The notes under the pieces were generated by a model. That model did not search any database. It saw only the letters and a list, made by a program, of their open reading frames with translations, and was not told the origin of the DNA. Both the position numbers and the translations under genes were made by a program. Below, piece by piece: positions 1 through 11,327 of a DNA stretch of 64,000 nucleotides; the stretch's first letter is position 1, and every line of letters begins with the position of its first letter. Source of the stretch: Escallonia rubra (taxonomy: Eukaryota > Streptophyta > Magnoliopsida > Escalloniales > Escalloniaceae); NCBI GenBank assembly GCA_033065855.1, contig JAVXUO010002685.1, forward strand, positions 62,001-126,000, given 5' to 3'.

Positions 1-393
1 CGCTATTTTTTCCTTATCTTTCTTCTCCTCGGCCCTTCAAAAACCCTAGAAATCGACTTCTTTTTTTTCTCTGGTGGGATGGGTATTTGTACAGGTAAAT
101 TAATAAAACCACAGTGAAGGGTTTTATCCCCCCTGAGTCAAAAGGTCGATTGAGGGGAAATAGATTTTTTTGGTTTAACCCCTTATGTGCTTTTATGTAT
201 AGTGTAGACACGGATGTAATCCTACTCCTCTTAAACTCTTGACAATTGAGTTAATCGATTTAGGCTCGTCTGTTTTGTGAGGCCTTCTAGTTGCACTGAC
301 ACTTGTGAAGCTCTCTAATACATGCGGCACGTAGTCTGCTTTCAATAATTTTCGTCATTGGGGCAGTCCTTAGGCCTACCCTGCTGCTATTGA

Positions 394-3079
394 ATGGCAG
401 ATGACAAGCGCAAGAAATCCATAGACATTGTTAGCACCCGCTCCAAATTTCTGAGTACAATTTTACAGTTCAAGTACAGATTTTTTGCCCACCCTCCCCC
501 CTCTGGCGGGTAAAAATGTCATAAAGGAAACCAAGTTTTGGAGGGTTTCTCATCAGAAATGAGGATTACCAAAAACTGCTTTCTTCTATCCTGTATGGTA
601 TAAGATATATTTTCTCCTTAAGATCCATCGCTAATCATTCAAGAAATCGGCGCCAAAATAGTGCTTCCCAAATTTACTAAAAATTTGGTTGCACCTGTTT
701 CTGTTGGGGTATAGTCGTATGCTTGTGTTGTATTGTAGTACCAGCATTGTTACTGGTTATGAGGCATGTTGGTATGTGGTAAACTGATGTTTTTCGTTCT
801 GATTCGTCATACCAGAGACAGGGAGTGAGGATGATGGGCTTTTGGATCCAAGTGAGGATGATTTCTTCTTAGCTGGAAGCTCAAGTGATGAAGCTGATGC
901 AGATGATGAATTGACAGATAAAAGCGCAAGGTATTGTTATTAAGGTAGATGCCTTTTTAAGTTCTTATGATGCTTAAAACAGCCAAGTCTTAGAAATCAG
1001 CACTGAATTTGAATCCCTTGTTTGTTCTCTATGGCCCAATTGAAAGTCGGCAATAGGTGTAGAGAGGACACATGATCAACGTTGTTAAGAAAATTGGACT
1101 ACATACTACTTGGGGTTGTGGTGGGTTCTTCCTGTCAGATTGTAGTACACTGCTAATTCTTCATGTGGTTTAACAGAATGACAAATTTAACAGTTTCTTT
1201 GTTCTCAACGCCTCATAAATTTTGGTATTAGTCACTATAACTACCTCCAGTAAATCTGGAACAAAAATATTATGGTAAACAAAGCACCTACCTGCTGTTA
1301 TGTGTTACGACTATAGATACTCCGTCCATCCCTGAAAATTTGTCCTCTTTGACTAGGCACATTGTTTTAGGAAAGCTACATGACTGCAATAATTGCCACT
1401 ATCAGTTTAATTTATCTACATATGTTGCCCTAGTAATGATGAGTGCCACAGTGATGCTTAAAATAGCGGGCGTATAGTTGGAAAGTTAGCATTAATCAAC
1501 TTGTCATAGTGGAAAACATTTTGTGGACATCCAGAAAAGAAAGGAGAACAATTTTTCAGGGAGGAAATATAGATTTTGGTGATAGGCCGCCTAATATGTC
1601 AAGGGCTAAACACAACATGGCAAAATTCAGTTCTAATTGACAGAAGAAGAAATTTGATATATAGCCCTGAATAATGAATATAACCTGTGGGTTTATGGCA
1701 TGGGCACATATTATTATATGTGCGGTTAACAATTAATATACTCAAGGGTAACCTTTGGCCTTAAACGGAAGGAGGGGTGGAGGGGTTTAATTGGTGGATG
1801 GCCCTTGAGCCCAAAAAGAGTGTCAACCTCTGCGAGTCATTGTGCCCCAAAAGAAAGCAAACTCAAGGACCAAAGCCTGACAAACGGAACCTCGGAGTTC
1901 TCCAAGGCCTGCTGATTACTAACCCCAAACGGTCCACAATGCATAACAGAACAAACCCCAATCTCCTCCTATCCTCAGTTCAGATAGTCTTGCCAAGCTC
2001 ACAGTACCTGTCCTGTGTAACAGTTCTTGGCATCATTTTCTTAATTTTGGTGGTTAGAGAGAGAGTAAAACAAACATCGCTGGCCCTCTCCCAGAGCAGA
2101 AGATCTTTCTTGCTCATCTAATGCGAGTTGGATAATTTTTTGCTGCTTCACTTATTAATAGTTAGAGTGACATCTAGGCTGCCGAACAAGCAAAGAAGGG
2201 CCTACACATAAGTTTGCATGGAAGAGCTAGAGGAGAGGGAGCATTTCCTTCAGATAGTAAGTTAAATAGAGGAAGTAATTTGAAAAGCTGAGCTTTAATG
2301 CTGCACACTCAAGCACATCAGAAGTTCTATGATTCTGTAAAACTTTGTAAAGCTATTCCAGAAAGCAAAAAAGCATCTGTACAGCTAGATAATCTCTCGT
2401 CAGCTTATGAAAAAACAAAGAATGATCATACAGTTTTGATTGAGAATACAGCTTACAAGTAGTAAAAAAGGTTATGTTTATGATCAATTACTGTTAAGTA
2501 TATATGGTCGTTACTGGTAAAGCTTCAAGTATAATTAGCGAGTTCTTAGATTTTTTATCTCTGCTTGCTTGTAGCATTACACTTCTCGGTAAACTGTCCT
2601 TAGTCAAGCACATCTTTAGGTTCTTATATTTGGTGCAGGGAACAAGCTTCTAGTGCATCCGGCAAAGCAGCATCTGGCATGTCCAGTGATGAAAGAAATC
2701 AGGTTTATAAACAAACTTTTGTACTCGTTGTAAGAAAGTGAGGGAAGCTATTAATGTTATCTTCTTACTCTTTCTTCTCTTGATTGCTTTCGTGCAGAGG
2801 CAGATTTCTGCTCGCGCTTTAATGCCTCCACCTCGGCCATCTAACAGGTCAAGTTCAGTACATAATAAATCAAGATTTGGAGCATCCTCTAGTAAGAAGT
2901 CTTCCGAACGCAGGGCTGCCATTTCTACATCAAGTTACACATCAAGTAGCATGAGTAGACCTTCGGTCAGAAATAGGGGATCATTCGACTCACGTACAAG
3001 TCATAGCAGCAATCTGAGTTCTAATTCTGATGCTCAAAAACCCCGAAGAAAGAGGCGTCCTAAGAAGAAAAAGCAACAG
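394..3079 (+). CDS. 5' part of an unrecognised Ser/Lys-rich gene (spliced, incomplete)
   Basis: Four exons join in one frame across GT-AG introns: 394-454 (start MADDKRKKS), 816-930, 2639-2702 and 2798-3079. Phases agree at every junction (1, then 0, then 0). The product opens with a short basic stretch and continues with an acidic segment (SEDDGLLDPSEDDFFLAG). A Ser-rich, low-complexity region with a PPPRPSN patch follows, then a strongly basic tail (KPRRKRRPKKKKQQ) that resembles a nuclear localisation signal. I do not recognise the family. The first 60 bases look like a plant 5' leader, and a donor at 95 could join an acceptor near 368, placing the ATG in the second exon. The donor after 3079 shows that the gene continues. 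A possible further exon starts near 4026 (reading DRVNSADIAPVVDREGK), but its phase does not fit directly, so an exon may be missing or the gene may be broken. The end was not found. Confidence 0.5.
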
Positions 3080-5220
3080 GTAAATTATTTTTGCGATCTT
3101 GATAAAGTAATCTGCTCTGTGTTATTACTCTTGCCTACTTTTCTGTCGGTTCTCGAGGATTCTTGCGGACAACTACCTCTGTTTACCCTTTTTTACTTTT
3201 CAAATCGAAATTGAACATAATATCAGCTTGTTCTACCTCTTCAAATAACTCCCTTTGATCTAATAATCATTTTGTTTACAGTACTAGGAAAGAAAGCGAT
3301 AAAGGACGTTTAGAAGTTAGATAAACTGGCATTAGGGAGTTGCAGTACTTTGTTTCATAACTTATAAAATTACTTTGACAATAGCGCGTTATACAAATGA
3401 CATTAAAGGATTAATAACAAGCAAAAACTATTATCTGCTGTTGAGCTTGTGCTATGCTGCCTATGCATTAGGAAATCGTGGGTTGAGGTTGCAGAGACTT
3501 TTTAGGCGGTCTCCAGGAAATTGGAACTTTTATTTCTTTTGATAATAGAGTTTGTTATGACTAGGTAGTTATATGAATCGCAGGAAGGGCAGTGCATTGT
3601 GTAGCTATTTATAAGAACACCGGGGTATAATGTCTGGATGTCTATATGATTGGATGCACAGCTAGTAGCCAAATACCCCCCTGCTCGAAAGATGACCCAA
3701 TTTTCCCTTTAGGACATATATTATGGTCTTCTAGGGCACTACTTGGTCTAAAATCTTTGGTCTGTGTTGCCCAGCAGACTTATTTTCTTGAACAAGTGGG
3801 GTATATTGACCAAACTGAGTTTATTACTGCTTTCTCATATGCAGAATAATATGGTTGTTTTCTTCACATACTGTAATGCCCTACTTAATTTTGTTAAATG
3901 AGTTGATTATAGTTTTTGTTGTCTTGGACATACTCCAACAAATATTATCACATCTTCTTGCATCTTTTTTCTGGGTCTTGAAAAGATTTTGACCATCTCA
4001 CTGTAACTTTGCTACCTTGTCAACAGCCTTAGACCGAGTGAATAGCGCTGACATAGCACCTGTAGTCGATCGGGAAGGGAAGTTTTCCAAAGATTCTTAC
4101 AGCTATATTGACCGGAAACATGTTTTTGGTTTTCTGAATGGATTCTCTATATTTTCTGCCCATCTTTTGTATGATGAGAAAAGTCTCGTTGTGTATCACT
4201 CTCAATGTGTATCACGCTTGCTGCTTATAATACATTCATTCTGAATCTCTCTCTCTTTCACACACGCGCACACATGCGCGTGTGCATGCACGTGCACACG
4301 CACAGAGGAATACATGCTCGCACTCCTTTTTGGATGTTCGCCTACCTAGTGAGAGGCTCGTCGTTTTTAAGTTTTGCTTGATATTATTGCCAATAATCAA
4401 ACCGGTAGACAGCTCTTAATTTAAAACTTTTCCTTCAGACTATTGTAAATGGTACTTCTTCTCTGACTCTTCACATAGAAAATGGGGAAAATTAAAGCAA
4501 AGAAACAACTACTTTTACTTGCAAAACCAGGTTGACTTTCCCCTTGTGACCGTAGATTTCCAACATACAGAAGCAACTGAGAAATGTTATTTTGACCTGT
4601 TATATGCTTTCTCATCCCTTTTGTCGCTATAAACATGTCTTTAGTGGCAAGAATTAACTTTTTAGCGACAAAGAAAGAGTCAAAATGGTCCTCTCCCTTA
4701 GGTACACTTATGAATTACAGTTTTCCTCGCAAGATTTCCAGCCTCGATGACAAACTATGAAGCGTTGGCCATTGATGTTTCTCGATATGATCTCAACATA
4801 CAGGCCTCTCTTTGCAACAACAGGCACCTCGTTCAATTTGTTTTGCTATAAAGCGAGCAAATGGTTGCTTTCATCCAAGGTCATTCAAACAAATGGCTCA
4901 AACTGAGACTTGGATAATCTGTGTTTCGTGATCCGGCAAAGAAACCTGGCTTTACCATTGGAAAATCAGACCGAATAACCGATTGAAGTTGAATTCCACG
5001 ACGTGCTGTTCCCGTGGAATGCCGTTTCATATGATTCGTAAGGTGGAGTGCATGTCAGCAGAAAAAATTGATCACTGAACAGGTGGAATTTTCTCCATAG
5101 AGCATCAATCCGAGTCACATACCCAATCCGAGTCATATACCCGGACTTCATCCCTATCGCCATCCGAGTCACATACCCACAACTGCAAATTTATGTAAGA
5201 AAAATAAGAAACTACTGTGT
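3080..5220. other. Intron or spacer, no confident gene
   Basis: This AT-rich stretch follows the last confident exon of the first gene. The only coding-like piece is near 4026-4097. Three copies of a short motif (consensus ATCCGAGTCAYATACCC) lie at about 5107-5181. No stop exon, poly(A) signal or second gene could be assigned. Confidence 0.4.
4259..4306. repeat. Alternating purine-pyrimidine CA/CG tract
   Basis: After a CT run at about 4248-4257 the sequence becomes an almost perfect alternation of pyrimidine and purine (CACACGCGCACACATGCGCG and onward). It is partly self-complementary. Such tracts can adopt Z-DNA and are length-variable microsatellites. Confidence 0.7.
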
Positions 5221-5229
5221 TAAAAATTA

Positions 5230-6364
5230 GGATTAAATGCACATATAACCCCATACTTTGGGGTCTTTTACACGGAACACCCCATGGTCTAATTTTTGGT
5301 TCCCACCACCCCATACTTCCAGTATCGTGCTCCACGCATCCTTTTGACGGTCAAACTTGCCTTTGACCAAACGTCGGTTAGTTTTTTAGGGGCAATTTAG
5401 TCACTTTACTTATTATATCCATTAGATTTGCAATTTAATAAAAAGAAACAGATCTAAAAATCCTTATTCCTCTCACCCACCTGTTTCGTCCTTCCCCCTT
5501 CACCCATTGCGCAATTCCCCACCCAGCTCCTCCTCTAAGTGGAGTCGAGATCTGAGATGGGCACCGGATATGGAGCCCAAATTCGAGAATTCTACCAAAA
5601 ATCCCACAACATCAAACCCTTACAAAAATACCAAACCTGTAGAGGTTCTCGCAGTGCACACACACACACACACTCTGAGATGATGTTGATGTCGTCGCCG
5701 GAGATGAATGTTGTTAGTTTAATTGGTATGGCTTCTCCTAAACTGGTCCAACCAAAGGACAACGGGCATTTCAGCTGAGATCTTGAGGATTTTGTAGGCT
5801 GGGGAGGTGGCGATCGATGTGGGTTACAGTAGTGGTGACAATCAAAAAAGGGGTAAGGGAGAAGGTGGAGTGGAGATCGGTGATGATGGGATCTGGTGTG
5901 GTGGCGGCAGCTATGCAAAGCTTTGTGGCTACTGGGGTGTGGCGGTCGGGGTGGGCTGGGGTGTGGCAGCCGATGTGGGATGAGGTGTTGACGACCGTTG
6001 TAGGCTGTGATGACGGGAACCATTGGGAGAGAGGGGATGGTGTTGTTGATGAGAATGGTGTGGAGGTGCCGGCGGTGCTGATGGTGGAGACGGCAGTAAG
6101 AAAATCTGGTGTGGAGGTGCCGGCGGTGCTGATGGTGGAGGTTGGAAGGTTCTTGATTTAGGTTTAGGTTAAAGAGGACAATAACTAAAGTGACTATTTT
6201 GTCCCTAAAAAACTAACCATCGTTTGGTCAAAGGTAAGTTTGACCGTCAAAAGGATGCGTGGAGCACGTTACTGGAAGTATGGGGTGGTGGGAGTCAAAA
6301 ATTAGACCATGGGGTGTTCCGTGTAAAAGACCCCAAAGTATGGGGTTTTATGTGCATTTAATCC
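5230..6364. mobile_element. MULE-type non-autonomous element with long terminal inverted repeats
   Basis: The two ends are inverted copies of each other for roughly 190 bases, beginning GGATTAAATGCACATA on the left and ending TGTGCATTTAATCC on the right. Flanking 9-mers (5221-5229 TAAAAATTA, 6365-6373 TAAAAATAA) match at eight of nine positions. A 9-bp duplication with long inverted ends is the Mutator-superfamily signature. The 1135-bp element encodes no transposase. Its interior is GGT/GTG-rich, with a short internal repeat (copies near 6056 and 6109, offset 53) and a CA microsatellite near 5657. The ends are clearly related to those of the 57296-60225 element. Captured host sequence is possible, but I recognise none. 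Confidence 0.8.
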
Positions 6365-6536
6365 TAAAAATAACGTAGAAAACTTAGGAGAATTTATTGT
6401 CCTTAAGAATAGTTTCGCCCCCTTGGATATTATATATCGGTGTTTAAGGTCTCAGATGGCTACCTTCCAAGATTCAACAGTTTCTTCTTTGCTAACGAGC
6501 AGGAGCAATTTTTATGCTTGCTCTTATCACCGAAAA

Positions 6537-7451
6537 TGTAAGTGTTAGCGCTGCTGGGCAAACTCACTATCGATCGTGCGCCTGCGACACAACCGATGAA
6601 CAACGTGAGATCTTTTTGCCTCTCGAACCTGAGGACTTCGCTAAAAATGAAAACTAACAGATGATAGAATACTAAATATATCTACAACTGATGCGCCCAC
6701 TGAAATGATGAGGACGATCTTTATCATACAACGAACACAATTACGGCAACGTATACTACTTCCTATCGATACAAGACAGATCATCTAAGAAACTATTTAA
6801 GAGAGAAAACTAAAACATAGCAGACTATCTTCCTAATGTCTGATTTTGTTTGTGAATTGATGACCCCTTTTCCTGTCGCTGTATCTCCCTTCTTATACTT
6901 GCATAATTCGTAACCGTCTCTTCTGTAACTGTCCATCTTTATCTTTATCAGAGATAACTGCTTAGGCTCCACTATTAGCCGTTTTAAAGATAATCGTTTA
7001 AGCTCCACGATCGGCCATTTCAAGGACAACTGCTTAGGCTCCACAATCGGCCGTTTCCATCTGAAGTCTTCTCAGTAGTGCTGACAACCGTTCATTCCGA
7101 AAACTTTCTATCAACCGTTGCTATCAATATTTTCGTCATGTTTTCACGTCATCCGGTGTCGCCGATTTAGTTGTACCTTTCGGCGGTTTTCTTCTTTGTA
7201 CGAGTTGTTCAAATTTTTGCTTCTTGCGTATTCTCTTTTACTCACTTATCCTTAATTTCACATTCTATAACTGATGATAACCGTGACATACATGCCTCCT
7301 TCCACTTCCTTCATCAAGGCACTTTATGCGGTTATTATCATGCCACGTGTCTGTGTATTATTTGTTAGGAAATATTTGTACCAACATTGCCCCCCCTTAA
7401 CTAGCATGACGTGTATAGTCGTGCGAGTTAATTACCGTCCTTGGCTCAACA
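6537..7451 (-). repeat. Putative 3' LTR of the Tat element
   Basis: This lies on the far side of the antisense ORF, where a 3' LTR is expected. It starts with TG, ends with CA, and has a minus-strand TATA-like sequence (GCAAGTATAAGAAGGG) near 6885-6905. Three 36-bp tandem copies at 6953-7060 could be an upstream enhancer array. No partner LTR is available, so the limits rest on the TG/CA ends and position only. Confidence 0.4.
6953..7060. repeat. Three tandem 36-bp repeats in the putative LTR
   Basis: Copies start at 6953, 6989 and 7025 and share the core GCTCCAC followed by GGCC. Spacing is exactly 36 bases, with several substitutions between copies. They lie upstream of the TATA-like sequence in minus-strand orientation, as expected for a U3 region. 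Confidence 0.65.
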
Positions 7452-7609
7452 TCTAGCGCTCCCACTTTCAACCGTTAAAGTAAGATTGAGTTTAAATTGA
7501 ATGTTATTTACTCGTTTTCATGCCGTTTTATCAGCATATCTTCATATTTCCTGGTTTCAGCAAAACCCTAGAATCTCTTGTCACTCCTTCTTTATACCCT
7601 TCAAAAATC

Positions 7610-10600
7610 ATGGTGAAGAAGAAGGTCATCCCACACGGAGATGAGGGTGAAGGGGTCGTCGATTGTCCCCCTAACCCTCGATGGGGCGTTGGTGCCCTTA
7701 TGGCCTATGTTGACCCCATCAATGCTCGTGTTCTGATTGCTTACAAGAAACGCCTGAAACCTATCAGCCCTCATATCTTGGATCCATCTTTTAGGGTTCG
7801 GCCTCAACCTTTAAAAGGATATCCAATTGCTGACTCAGAGAGTTGCTACTTAGTTCACCCTTTTTGAATTGGAAAGGTTGGCATGAATCTGGTTTGCCAA
7901 TTAGATCTTGGCCAACCCTAATTCATGCTGATTGGGCTCAATGGGTTGATCGTTTGTCAAATTCTTTTGCCGATCAATGGAGGCGGCAAGGTATCTATGA
8001 ATTAATCCACATTTCCAAAGATCCTCCTAAGGTAAATCAATGGCTTTTGTCTTCCTCCTTAGATTATTACAAATGCCTTTATGTTGAGGACTAAGATGAT
8101 GGTCCCCACCATGTTTGACGTATGTGCCCTAGTGGGCCTCTTGCCGACTGGTAATCATGCCAATGCTTTGACTAATCATAACCCTACTAGTTTGTCCCTT
8201 GATCTCTCTTCTTCGAAGTATTCTAAAACTTTTGAGAAATATTTCCTTAAATCGCAATAAAAAAATGCTAACACTTCGCCCGATTTGAAAGAACTAGCTA
8301 TTTTTCTTTGAATGTGGCTTTCTTGGCATGTTTTTTTTTTTTGTATCGAGCCTTTCTTTAACCAAAGAATACATGAACTTAGCTATTAGCTTAGCTCACG
8401 GTAGGGAATATGCACTCGCACCTTTGTTGTTGGGCAGTTTGAATAGATCAATATGTACCATGGTAGGTAAGAAGATTCACTGGAGTATCGATGGTCCCTT
8501 CTGGCTAGTCCAATTTTGGTTGCAAGCTTATTTCCCAGAATTTGCTCCTTCTATCCCTGTTCAACCCGATATTCCTTTCTTGACTTATGGATATCGTCTT
8601 TCTTTGGGTGAAATCAAACTTCACTCCTTCATAACTTGCTTTCATTTCTTCTTTGACTTTGCCTGCTTCAAGCGTGCACATCCGTTTCTTTCTCGAGAAT
8701 TTGGGCCTGCTTGGTTTAAAAACCTCTCTACTCATATAGATAAAGGAATTTCTATGGAGGTTCAGGATTTTATTCGGAGGGTATGGGCCAGTTTTCTCTG
8801 TGGACGCTTTCTTTACGTGGGTGGTCAAATCATGAGCTCACCATCGAGGGTCTGCGGTTATGAACGATATACCCCTTCTCAGTTTGGTCAACAATTTGGG
8901 TTGGTGCAAGGGATTCCAGCTCTTTTCTTTATTGAAATGGTTTTTTGGAGGCCAAAGAAAGAATAAAGAGAGTCACAAAAAACCATGTTAGAGCAATAAA
9001 TAGAGCTATGGATCGATCGATGGACAGTTTCACCATGTCCAACTTTGCAATTCGTACTGTTGTATCGGTTCTCCCTTTTGATTCGTGGTACCAAGACTGT
9101 GTTTCCCAACTGTATGATGGTATCCGATATGTTAATTGCCTGATTCGTCTCCCTCCGGACAATCTACATCGATCAGGTACTTCCTCTTATTTTAATACCA
9201 TTTAGATTACTGGTATCAACTTATTTACGATGTTGTGTATCTATTGGTATAGGAGACAACAGTCACCCTACCATTCCTTAAAGGAGATGCCAGTCTCTTT
9301 CTAAAGGGCCTTCTCAACAAACGCAGAGCAAGAAAGGGAAAAAGCCTATTGTTGAATCTTCTTCAAAAGAAGCCGATATTGCTGGAGAGTCAGATGATTC
9401 TTCCGAAGATGTGTCGACAGAGGAAACAGAAGAGGTTGAAGAAATGGAAGAGGATGACAAGGAAGATGATGTTCCTTTTATTCACAGGAGAGAAGAAATT
9501 TGAGAGAGTAAAAGGCGGTCAGAGCAAATCTTTGATGACTCTTCCCCTACTTTTCAATTAAACGAGCCAATATCGGTCGCACCTTTGAACATCATTCCTC
9601 CTGCTCAAACCACTTCAGCCCTTATTAGTCTTTTGCCATCCTTGGACTCAGATAATAGCCTTTTGTTATTACATATCATGCTGATAATGGCATTTCGAGA
9701 GTTCTGATTATGAAGTTGTTTCATCCAGCTGATGAAAGTGTTAGGCTGGCCAAAAGGTTGGCTACTGAAGTAGAAGCCTTCGCTGCCCCGAGTGGATTAT
9801 CTGAGAGGGATAAGGAAACCTTTATTGTTCTGGTTGATCAGTACGAGGCTTCTTTAACTACTCAGGTTGGCACAGCTATGACTAAGCCTAAAGCCACTCA
9901 GAGGAAAAGTATAGCGCGCAAAACTCGTTTTAGTGTAAGGACCATGTCACTGAAGATAAACTTATTTTTCCATCAATTTTCTGTGCTATTTGTCATATTC
10001 AATTTTCTTACTCTCTTATTAGGATTTGGGTGATATCACCATCGATTTAACTCAGGAAAGTGCTAGGAAAGGAGACAGCCCTTCCAATAATAATGTTTTT
10101 ATTGGCAATCCTGTGGATGAACCAACAGATACAAAAGCTGTTAGTGATGGGAGTCCTCAAATTGCTGCCATCCCTCAATCGATGCTTTCACCTCAGCAGG
10201 TTTGTGGTTCTTATATGTCTTTGTTTTGTATTATTATAGGTAGCTCATACCTAGTTTTGTTTATACAGCAAGGCAGTGGATCGTGGGACATCCAAGGTGA
10301 GGACGACTAGTAAAGATTCCAGCAACCATTATTCTAATCGATCGGGCAATGTTTCACCGGTTGTTTCTCCTATCACTGAAACTTATCTTCCAACTGAAAT
10401 TCATTCTCCTGCTGCTGCAAGTCCAGTTAAAGGTTCAGAAGCTAGTCATATCCCATCTGTTCAGACCACTGTTATTTCTTCAATGTCCGAATCATCAATT
10501 GTTCCAATTGTCTCTTGTTCCCCGTCAACCACTCAGACAGGAGTTACATGCGTTTCGATTGCTCAGCAAGCAAGCTCTTTCGTGCCGGTTTTTGATGATA

Positions 10601-11316
10601 TCAATAAGAAGTTTCAACAACTCCAAAAGGCAATCAATGCCTTATCTTGGCCTTCAATAGGGACATCGACTTCAACCTCAAATATTGATATGGCTGCAAT
10701 CCTTGATATTTTCAAAAGTTTACTTAGCCATCGTCTTTTTGATGTCTTGGCCAATGAGGATGCCTTGTCAAAGATAAACGACTTGGTTGATACCCTTGTC
10801 AATAACACACCCGCTCTGAACGCTGTTTAATCAGGATTTAATTTTTACTCTGAAATTCCAGATTTCGCTTATATCTGCTTCTTAGAGACAAGGTATGAGC
10901 ATCAAATCGAATGCTCAAGTGGTGGACAAGGACATTGGCGATCTAAATGCAAGAATCAAGAAAGGCATCAGGCCAGCCTGCAAATTTCTAAGGAAATTGA
11001 AGAAATTACAGCCGAGAGGAAAGAATTAGAGATGCAAATGGCTGCCCAGAAGCAGAAGGAGCAAGGTTTGTTTGAACGACAAGGTGGAGTTTATCAAGAG
11101 GTTGTTGATTTAGCTACAACTATGGAAGAACCGCTGAAGAAGCAAGCTAGGACTCACTCCCAACTTGTTTTCGTAGACCAGATTATTTCTAGAACAGAAA
11201 ACCAGTGGAAACTGCTTTTGGTGTTTGATCCTTTATTGTGTAGACAATTCTTTCTTTTAATCAGACTACTTCTTTTGGGCTGTCATTTGCAGTTTTGTTT
11301 ATTTTGGGTTTTTTAG
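7610..11316 (+). pseudogene. Plant mobile domain (PMD, aminotransferase-like) ORF antisense to the Tat element
   Basis: The reading starts MVKKKVIPHGDEGEG at 7610 and follows the PMD family: MFDVCALVGLLPTG (about 8110-8150), then TKEYMNLAISLAHGREYALA, GPFWLVQFWLQAYFPEF and YGYRLSLGE (8350-8640). These match the known pattern in which a divergent alpha-helical domain ends in a GP-W-L-Q-WL-YF block. A Glu-rich acidic linker (about 9340-9490), a globular piece with LAKRLATEVEAF (9710-9930), a Ser/Thr/Pro-rich part and a Lys-rich, coiled-coil-like tail (about 10900-11100) follow. Frameshifts near 7855 and 8950 and stops between 8094 and 8330 break it. Two short introns restore the frame: 9935-10022 (88 bp) and 10200-10273 (74 bp). 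The orientation is opposite to gag-pol. PMD genes are known to travel with plant MULE and Ty3/gypsy elements. Confidence 0.75.
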
Positions 11317-11327
11317 CCTTTATCAGG

